DNA of 64,000 bases from Strigamia acuminata (lineage: Eukaryota > Arthropoda > Chilopoda > Geophilomorpha > Linotaeniidae), in contig OX442319.1 in the NCBI GenBank assembly GCA_949358305.1, forward strand, positions 2,790,001 to 2,854,000, read 5' to 3'. Each line of letters begins with the position of its first letter. Position 1 is the first letter of the stretch. The position numbers and the translations under genes are program-made. The notes under the pieces were generated by a model. It was not told the DNA's origin and searched no databases. It saw only the letters and a program-made list of their open reading frames with translations. Shown here one piece after another: positions 56,777-64,000 of the stretch.

Positions 56777-58586
56777 CTTGATTAATTTCAAAGTATTTTT
56801 CAACCATCCGAGATGAGAAATTTAAAAAAAAAACTGCAACTAAATTTCCATAGAAAATCATCGCAAATAAATTTTAATTTTTCAGCTGAAATTACTTTGT
56901 CACGAACTGACCTACGACCAGATCGTCTTTCTATTCGCCGGCGCCCAGGCGCCGTGAATACTATCCATTTTTCCCAACGTCTTCCTTATCACCCACACTC
57001 CGTGCAACGTTGATAACTAACTATAACAAGCTTGTTATTCAATAAACTACTTATTCTTAGAGTTTTTAAAATTTTTCCCTGTGACCTGGTGCGACGTCCA
57101 ACTTCTTATTTGGTCCCTCATCAACTTGCTATTCACCAGAACACGAGTTTAAGTTTTTCCTTGCTCGCCTATGGACTAGTTGGGTGTTGACATGAGGAAA
57201 AGATATAAAAAAAAATATAAAAAAATAAAAAAATAATAACATAGAGGCAGTCGTTTCCGATTTCAGGAAGACGAACTAGTGAACGATAGTAGCAATTAGC
57301 AGACGACACAAAATTATAGCGTCTGGTTTCTTTCATTTCGATCGGTAGCAAATCCCTAGGTGGGCCATCAGTCTGGCTTTCATTTTCATTAAGGAAATTA
57401 GAGTGGAATGGCAAAAACTGATTAATAAGTTACCGTCTCATGTATGAAATGATTTAATGCTCTAGCATTTTAAATCAGCTGGTTTTTTTTTCTATTTTAA
57501 GTATTACATTTTCTAAATTGGATATCAAGTTTTTCTTAACTTTAAAAAATAAGTTATTTTTGGCGGAAAATGATTATAGAGTTTATTTTGTAGTTGAGAA
57601 ACGTTCGGTTTGTATTTTTATAAAAGAATTAAATTATAGCAATGATTGGAGCGATAGCATCCACTGCTTTTTTTACCGCTGTTTTCAAGCATAGGTGCAC
57701 AAAGTTTCAAAGCGACATCTAGTGTACAATTTATTAAATACTTTTTTATTTCACAAACTTTTCCCATGTTTTCTCCCAATCCTTGCTGCTGTCGGTAGCG
57801 CCACCTATCTTCCAGCATAAAAATGTTTAAAATTTATCCGGATAATTCAAAAAACTAATCTCAAATGACATTTAACGCTCTCATGAGGTTTATTATAAAA
57901 ACTGCGGCAAAATAAATATATAAATAAAATAACATCAACAATTTTATGTGATATTTTTACTAAATAAGGAAAAAAGGTTACGTGAAACACCCACGTTAAA
58001 AGTAAGAGATTGTGGCACAAGTTTGTGACCATCTGATACTCAGAGGTCACTGCGACTACGGCACCAATATGACGGCCCTCGGCAGCTCTTTGCCCCTAAG
58101 TAGAGCTGCAATCCCGGAAATGGTCAGAAAAGCAATGGAAACGAGGGATAGGCAAAACATAGAATCAGCATGGTCAAGGACCAGTCTTCAACAATCCAGA
58201 AGTGTGGACAGTCGTCTTGCAACCATACTCTTGCACCTGGCCATGGCCGGGGTCCATGGAGCTAAGCTAAAGACTAAAGAGACAGGGACTTGAGTAGACG
58301 CAAGAACACTGCCTAACCAAGGAGGTGAGAAGGAGATGTAACTCCTGCAAAACTTCCGGTACAATGCTTGTCTTCCCGGAAGTGATGTCACTCCCTCTCA
58401 ATCCGCCATTTTCCAAACAATAACATACCACGTGCCGCCTAAACACACAGCTAAAGCCACCAAAGCGCATTGTACCATGGGTGAAATCATGCAATCCATG
58501 GAAAAAGTAATTATTTTTAAACGTCTAACTGTAAGGCATGGCAAAAGATTCTGACCACACTTGAGCAGTGGTTGGTCTTAAGCTTA
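56777..58586. other. No recognised gene
   Basis: AT-rich DNA with a few GC-richer islands (about 58020-58300). An open frame at 58012-58293 reads protein-like but matches nothing I know. Confidence 0.45.
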
Positions 58587-59119
58587 CAAGGGAACCACAT
58601 GAATAAGTCATTTTAGATTTTGGCCAAATTTTGGCCAAATGATGTCTAAAGTGAGCTTAATAATTGCCTAAATTTTTAAATCTCTATGGTCAGCTGATTA
58701 ACCATGGTAATTATCCCAAATCTGTACTCTTTTTGGGCTCTAGTAGACATTTTGAGTGAAAAGGCTGTGTGTAGGGATGTGGTAAACAACTGGTTGCTGA
58801 GCAACAACTCCAGGAAAATAGTTCTGGAGCACTAATCCAGAACTATTTTTTCTGGAGTTGTTTTCTGGTCACATGGTCACATCCAGGAATTTTATGACTG
58901 TCTTCATGAAGTCAATAATAGTTTGTAGTTGTGGTCCAGTGGTTAAGGCAATGGACTAGGAATCTTTCAACACAGGTTCAAATCCTGGTGTGTGTGTGTG
59001 AAAATTTTTACTTTTATTTTTTAATTTTTTTAGCAGTAATTTTAATGTTTGTAATTTTATGTTTGTTAAAAAATTAAATTAATTAATTAATTAAATTACT
59101 TATTCATGTGGTTCCCTTG
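58587..59119. repeat. 533-bp TIR element containing a SINE head
   Basis: The ends CAAGGGAACCACATGAATAA and its complement form perfect 22-bp inverted repeats (58587-58608, 59098-59119). A target duplication is not clear. A tRNA-Ser-like segment lies inside near the right side. Confidence 0.75.
58925..58990 (+). ncRNA. tRNA-Ser-derived SINE head
   Basis: GTAGTTGTGGTCCAGTGGTT (A box) and GGTTCAAATCC (B box) are spaced as in tRNA-Ser(AGA), with ATGGACTAGGAATC in the anticodon arm. The 3' acceptor strand is replaced by a GT repeat and T-rich DNA, so it is not a functional tRNA but a pol III-type SINE promoter. Confidence 0.65.
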
Positions 59120-60726
59120 TTAGTACTCATAAGATCATCTGCTAACAGAAGTGTAGGCCCACAGACTTTTCTGTGTGTACAGACTTGACAGAAAAGCCTA
59201 TCAGAATCATCTGGTAGCAGAACATGTGCTAGTCTGTCACACAAGACTTTTTGTGGTACTCACAGCTCTATGCAACAGAAAAGAAATGGTGAATGGCCGT
59301 GAAAAAGAAACAAGATGGATGCCAATAAAAATTTTTAAGGCTACTTTTGGAGTTAGGATGAATAGCATTGCTAAGTTTGTTTTTAATTTTATTTATAAAC
59401 TAATAAACTTTTTTATGAATAGGATATACAGTTGGCAGAACTGATTGCTGCCATATTTGAAAACGGTTAAAAAAAATTACGACCGGTCACAAATTGTCAA
59501 GACTGATCGCTACTTTCTGTGCTCTGAAACGAAGATCAGCTTTCCGTTGCATCAACTTGCCAGAAAGTTAATTTTTTATCTCATAGACATTCCAAAACTG
59601 GAATAAAATTTGTGAGTACCAGTTTTATCTATAGGCAAAATTTCTGTGGGCAAACTAGTTTCCTAGATAGGAAACTGCTTATGAGTACTAAGCTTTAAAT
59701 CTTAAGTCTTAGTTCCCCGGCAAAAAGAAATGCACATTAAAGACAATGACCCCCTGGAAAACTAAATAAAGGCTATAACCAAAACCCAAAACAGAAAAAC
59801 TGATTCTCTCGATTCTCCCGATTTTCCCCAGTCTTAAATAAATAATAATAATAATAATAATAATAATAATCAAATAAACTGCGCATGCCCAAGATAATCA
59901 AAAACTTGATTATAGAATCGGTTTTTAACTCGTTCAAAGTTAAAAACTGATTCTTTAATCAGGTTTTTAGAATCGGATTTTAGAAATTTGGAATTGGTAG
60001 CCAAAATATTTGGCCCCAGAAAAGCTGTGTGTACTTCGCTTTAACATATTCAGAAATAAATAACATCTTCACAACATTTTCAAGCAAAACAAATGAATTT
60101 TCAGGCATAAAGTTGCATTTTTATAAGAAATAAATTCATTATGCGTTGAAAATTTCATGTTTATGTATACAAAATGCATTTCCATGTGAACAAAATGCAT
60201 GTTCGTGTGAACAAAATGCATTTTTATGTAAAAAAAAATGCATTTATGGAAAGAGAACATGCACTTTTATCTGAAAACAATGCGTATCCCAGAAGGCCTT
60301 TTAGAATCGGGGTCCCAGGATGCGTAAATCGTGCATCGATACACTTTATTCCAAGTGCGAAAACTTCGCACGGGATCGGCTAGTTATTAAATAAAAAATT
60401 CACTTACCTCCCTTTTGGAACGTTACTTTATATTTCAGTCAAAAAAGGCGCCAAACTCGCGAAGGCCGTGACTACAAAATGCACACAAACCTAACGATCG
60501 GTCGCGATCGAATGGAAAAAAAAATACCCAGACCAGTGGCTTCTCCATTAATTTTGCAGCGCACTCTTGCGGTAATTCCCAACATTACAATTACTTTTTG
60601 TTTCTAACACCAGTTTTACGTCTTTCTTAATAGCTGTCGTTCCGTCGGTCTCGACTCCCGTAGTGTTATGACCGACTGAAATTCTCTCTCCTCCTCAAAT
60701 ATCGGAAACATAAAGCATAATATATT
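59120..60726. other. Region upstream of HMG20, no recognised gene
   Basis: Contains an (AAT)n run at about 59840-59870 and short direct repeats of AACAAAATGCAT near 60165-60245. The last ~150 bp before 60727 presumably hold the HMG20 promoter; no TATA box stands out. Confidence 0.45.
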
Positions 60727-63336
60727 ATGGAAAATGAAGGATCAAAAAGCGTAAAGGATATCTCAGAACCCAATCCGTCTGTGTCTGCTCCACTGCAGAC
60801 AAATATAACCATCAAGCCAGGTAAACAAAGATAAATACACATCTAGAATGTTGTTGTATTAATATGTTGGCCTTGTTCGATTTCCAGACCCGCATTCTGA
60901 ATCTTTTGAGTCCCCGGAAAACACAGAGGTGACATAATTTATCGAAATTTATTTTTTGATTTATTTTTTTTTTGTTCGGTTGTTGTAGAAAAGAAAATCG
61001 GGCGGTTGGCCGAAAGGGAAGAAAAGAAAACGAATCACCCGCGATTCAAATGCGCCACGTTTGCCATTGACGGGCTACGTGAGGTATTTGAACGAACAAA
61101 GAGAAAAGGCGAGATCTGAGAATCCGCATCTTCCTTTTCACGAGATTACGAAGATATTAGCCAACGGTTGGAGCAAATTACCCACGGCTGACAAACAGGT
61201 TTTCATGTTTTATTTAATTAGTTTTGATTGGAGCGTGAACGATTATTTTGTTTTTTGTTGTTTCTGCAGAAATATCTCGAAGAAGCTGAGAAGGATAAGG
61301 AGCGATATATGAAGGAGTTGGAACAGTACAGGCAGACTGAAACGTATAAAATATTCACACAAAAACAGCAAGAGAAGAAACTGAAAGGTTTGGGAGAATG
61401 ATAATAGCACACGAATTTTCTGTTTGAAAAAATCGAATTTTTTGTTTGAAAAAAAAAATTTTCTGTTTGAGAAAACGAATTTTCTGTTTTAAAAAACGAA
61501 TTTTCTGTTTTAAAAAACGAATTTTCTGTTTTAAAAAGCGAATTTTCTGTTTCAAAAAACGAATTTTCTGTTTCAAAAAATCGAAGTTTTGGTACAAAAA
61601 GTGAATTTTCGGCGCATAAAATGAATTTTCGGTCCAAAAAATGAATTTTTGTAGCAAAAATTGAATTTTTGTAGCATAAATTGAATTTTTGTAGCAAAAA
61701 ATGAATTTTTGTGGCAAAAATTGAATTTTTGTGGCAAAAATTGAATTTTTGTGGCAAAAATTGAATTTTTGTGGCAAAAATTGAATTTTTGTAGCAAAAA
61801 ATGAATATTTGTGGCAAAAAATTAATTTTCGTAGCAAAAAATGAATTTTCGTAGCAAAAAATGAAGTTTTCGTAGCAAAAATGAAATGTTACCGTTGCAA
61901 AAGTGGTTTTAAGTTCGGTTTTAAGTTTTAATTTAAACCGAACCAACTTGATTTTAGTGATTTAATGAATAATTGTTATTAATTCTTAGAAATGGAAGAA
62001 CGTGAAAATCATGCGGTTAACGGCACGAGCGAGGTATTAAAAGAAGAATTAAACGGCCGTCAATTTCCGAATTTCCGATTTTTATTCTTTCAAAATAGGC
62101 TCTGCTCGAGGAAGGGACGCGCGAAGAAAACATTCCGGGCTTCGACATCCCCATATTTACCGAAGAGTTTTTAGATCACAATAAGTCCAGAGAGTCTGAA
62201 TTGCGCCAGTTGCGTAAATCCAACACGGAATACGAGGAACAAAACGCAATACTGAGCAAACATGTGGAGAACATGAAAACCGCCATCGAAAAACTCGAAG
62301 TGGAGACTGTTCAACAGAGAAACAACAACGTAGCGCTGCAACAACATCTTGAAAATCTTAGAGCTACTTTAGCTACTAGTTTTGCTTTGGTCCCACTTCC
62401 AGGTGAAAATTAGTCCGACGTGAACGTATTATTTTTATGACGCGCTGTGATTGGTTGAGACCTATTGATGTTTGCTCGTTTTCTCAACGTAAGTTTGTCT
62501 CAAATCGATGTTTTCGAGGTTTTAGCTTCTTTTTTTCTTACAATGGGGGCTACAGCCTAGGGTTTCTGTTTTCCCGCCTTTTTAAAATTTCCGGTTTCCG
62601 GTACCACAATGGCCGGTACTCCCGGGAAATCGGTACTCCCAGGACTAAAAAAGGTCAGGCGATAGGCGAAAAAAATGGCAAAATATGGCCGTTTTTCGTC
62701 AGAAATAGCCATTTTTCATGGTAAAAATGTCTGTTTTCCATCAAAAGTGGCCGTTTTTCGTCAAGAATGGCTGTTTTTGGTCAAAAATAGCCATTTTTGG
62801 CCATTTTTTGTTAAAAATGGCTATTTTTATCATAGAAACCTTACAAAATATAACGTTTCAATGACGAAAATGACGTTTCAGCAACGAATTTTTGACGGAA
62901 CCGGTTTTTCTCCAATTTTTCGGTTCCCGGTACCGTGATTTCTCACCGGGATTCCCGGGAAATCGGTACCCCGGTTTCCCGGTACCGAAACCGTATTACA
63001 GCCCCTCCTTGACCCCCCCAGACCTAACCTTATCCGTTTTTAGCAAAGTAGACCGAACTGGGTATTTCAATAAATGTATTTCAATGCATCTCTCAACCAA
63101 TCGCAGCGCGTCATGAAAATAATAAGTTCACGTCGGACGTGAACGTAGCCACTGTTTTTGTTGAATTTTTTATTTATTTATTTTTATTTCTAGGTATGAA
63201 TGAAACTCCAACATTAGAAACTATTGACACTTACATGGTTAAATTGCATTCCATTATTCTGAACTCGCCGCAGGAGAATGAAATGCTCATTTCGACTGTT
63301 CGTGACATAGTCGGTCGTTTGGAATGTTCCGGGTAA
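60727..63336 (+). CDS. HMG20A: HMG20A/HMG20B (HMG-box chromatin factor)
   Basis: Nuclear HMG-box protein of the LSD1-CoREST (BHC) complex family, linked to derepression of neuronal genes. Seven exons: 60727-60820, 60888-60928, 60989-61198, 61270-61387, 61990-62033, 62099-62402 and 63194-63336. All borders are GT-AG with consistent phases, giving 317 residues (human HMG20B is about this length). Exon 3 starts the HMG box (KGKKRKRITRDSNAPRLPL, then GYVRYLNEQREKAR and ANGWSKLP) and exon 4 completes it (KYLEEAEKDKERYMKELEQY). Exon 6 encodes FDIPIFTEEFLDHNKSRE and the coiled coil LRQLRKSNTEYEEQNAILSK. Exon 7 ends TIDTYMVKLHSIILNSPQEN...VRDIVGRLE. Choice between 20A and 20B is uncertain; invertebrates often have one gene. 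Confidence 0.95.
61405..61880. repeat. 20/21-bp minisatellite in HMG20 intron 4
   Basis: Two related arrays abut. About eight units of ~21 bp (GAATTTTCTGTTTCAAAAAA type) are followed by about 15 units of ~20 bp (GAATTTTTGTGGCAAAAATT type). On the minus strand all three frames stay open over long distances. Confidence 0.93.
62414..63136. repeat. TIR element in HMG20 intron 6, with a second element nested
   Basis: 46-bp imperfect inverted ends (TCCGACGTGAACGTATTATT and complement at 63091-63136) enclose an inner unit of about 62543-63005. The inner unit has GGGGCTaCAG/CTGTAATACGG-type ends and many GGTACCGG motifs resembling the hAT-like element at 14028. In between is a ~20-bp repeat around GGCCGTTTTTCGTCA. 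No coding capacity. Confidence 0.65.
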
Positions 63337-64000
63337 TAATTTTTGGTTTTTTTCATTATCAATATTTGTTTCTTTATTTTTTTATTTCTTTTATTTTTAG
63401 TGATAAATTATGAAATTAAAAAATCTGAAAAGAAAAATAAGTATTTTTGGGTGCAGTATTTGAGACTGCTAAACTTAAATTAATGTATTCTTATTAGTGG
63501 TCGTTGGAATGGCATTTTATTAATATTAATTTGAAGTATAGATTGCTTGAGACGAAAAATATTTTCACTAAAGGAATATTCGTTCTGGATTCAAACGGTT
63601 TTGAATATTGTTTGACAATTATTTGTAATTATTCCATTTAATTGAACTGTTAGTAATTCAATGTTGCTGAGCTTCTTCTAAATGCTTGGGAACACTGGTG
63701 GTATATTATTAATTTACGCTTAGTAGTCTACGCTTTATTAACTGACATCACTTTGGTTAATAAAAATGTACCGAAACCGTTTTTACTCTGTTGTAGTTTT
63801 ACTTATTTCAATTTCTATCTTAAAAATAATGTTGGAACTTTTATTTTTAACAGTTTCTTTACTTATCTTGCCGTATTACCCCGCTTTAAGCCGCATGTCG
63901 GTGTAGTGCGAGTTTTACCGGCATGCCGGTGTAAGTAAGTGCACATTTTTTTCACTAGCTGCATTCAAAAACTCTAAAACGTATGCAAAACTCGTTTCGT
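63337..64000. other. Region downstream of HMG20
   Basis: Should contain the HMG20 3' UTR. A candidate polyadenylation signal AATAAA lies at about 63759. No other gene seen. Confidence 0.4.

Noticed and set aside
58925-58990. Functional tRNA-Ser gene
   Set aside because: The 3' acceptor strand is missing and replaced by a GT run, and the anticodon arm pairs poorly, so it is a SINE head.
61218-61946. 242-residue antisense frame rich in FCYKNS/KTENSF repeats
   Set aside because: Arises from the 20/21-bp minisatellite in HMG20 intron 4; all three frames are open for the same reason.

Overview
This window is nuclear DNA from an invertebrate animal, most likely an arthropod and perhaps a crustacean. 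The genes have spliced exons with GT-AG borders and separate AT-rich introns. The protein set is animal: a matrix metalloproteinase, a myostatin/GDF8-11 (myoglianin-like) ligand, HMG20, NSRP1, an RNF113 relative and C2H2 zinc fingers. The mature myostatin domain reads closest to arthropod and crustacean family members as I remember them; no search was run, so the taxon is an inference.

Layout. At 1-5331 (minus) lies the 5' two-thirds of a secreted, furin-type MMP, cut by the window edge inside its zinc-binding helix; its first intron holds a foldback element. 5.8-11.5 kb carries no host gene that I recognise: a decayed MULE transposase fragment split by a 0.77-kb long-inverted-repeat element, and copy A of a 0.9-kb repeat. 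11.9-28.3 kb is a tandemly duplicated locus with four related units, three of them still carrying a minus-strand C2H2 zinc-finger gene (8, 10 and 8 intact fingers) and all four carrying a decayed two-finger remnant. Between the units sit an orphan CDC5L exon, an intronless and frameshifted RNF113-like pseudogene, an unidentified decayed coding stretch and an intact single-exon NSRP1 gene. The cluster is bracketed by copy A and an inverted copy B (28.4-30.5 kb) of the same repeat; copy B is itself split by a 1.2-kb P-like DNA transposon. 30.7-36.1 kb is transposon debris (a 1.3-kb TIR element, a LINE tail, small foldbacks).

38.2-41.9 kb (minus) is a complete three-exon myostatin/GDF8-11 gene (408 residues) with a TATA box. 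42-48.8 kb is gene-poor with several TA-flanked MITEs. 48.9-56.3 kb is a complete, apparently very young Ty1/copia retrotransposon on the minus strand: two 538-bp LTRs that look identical, a 5-bp target duplication, an initiator-tRNA-Met primer site and one uninterrupted 1667-residue Gag-Pol. It landed in a 520-bp TIR element that has its own 9-bp target duplication. 56.8-60.7 kb holds a TIR element with a tRNA-Ser-derived SINE head. 60.7-63.3 kb (plus) is a complete seven-exon HMG20A/B gene (317 residues) with a minisatellite in intron 4 and nested TIR elements in intron 6.

The host genes do not form one pathway. MMP and myostatin are secreted developmental or tissue proteins; NSRP1, RNF113 and CDC5L belong to splicing; HMG20 is a chromatin factor. 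The strongest theme is the interplay of a duplicating zinc-finger locus with several generations of mobile DNA, in which paralogous empty sites and target duplications allow insertions to be defined exactly.
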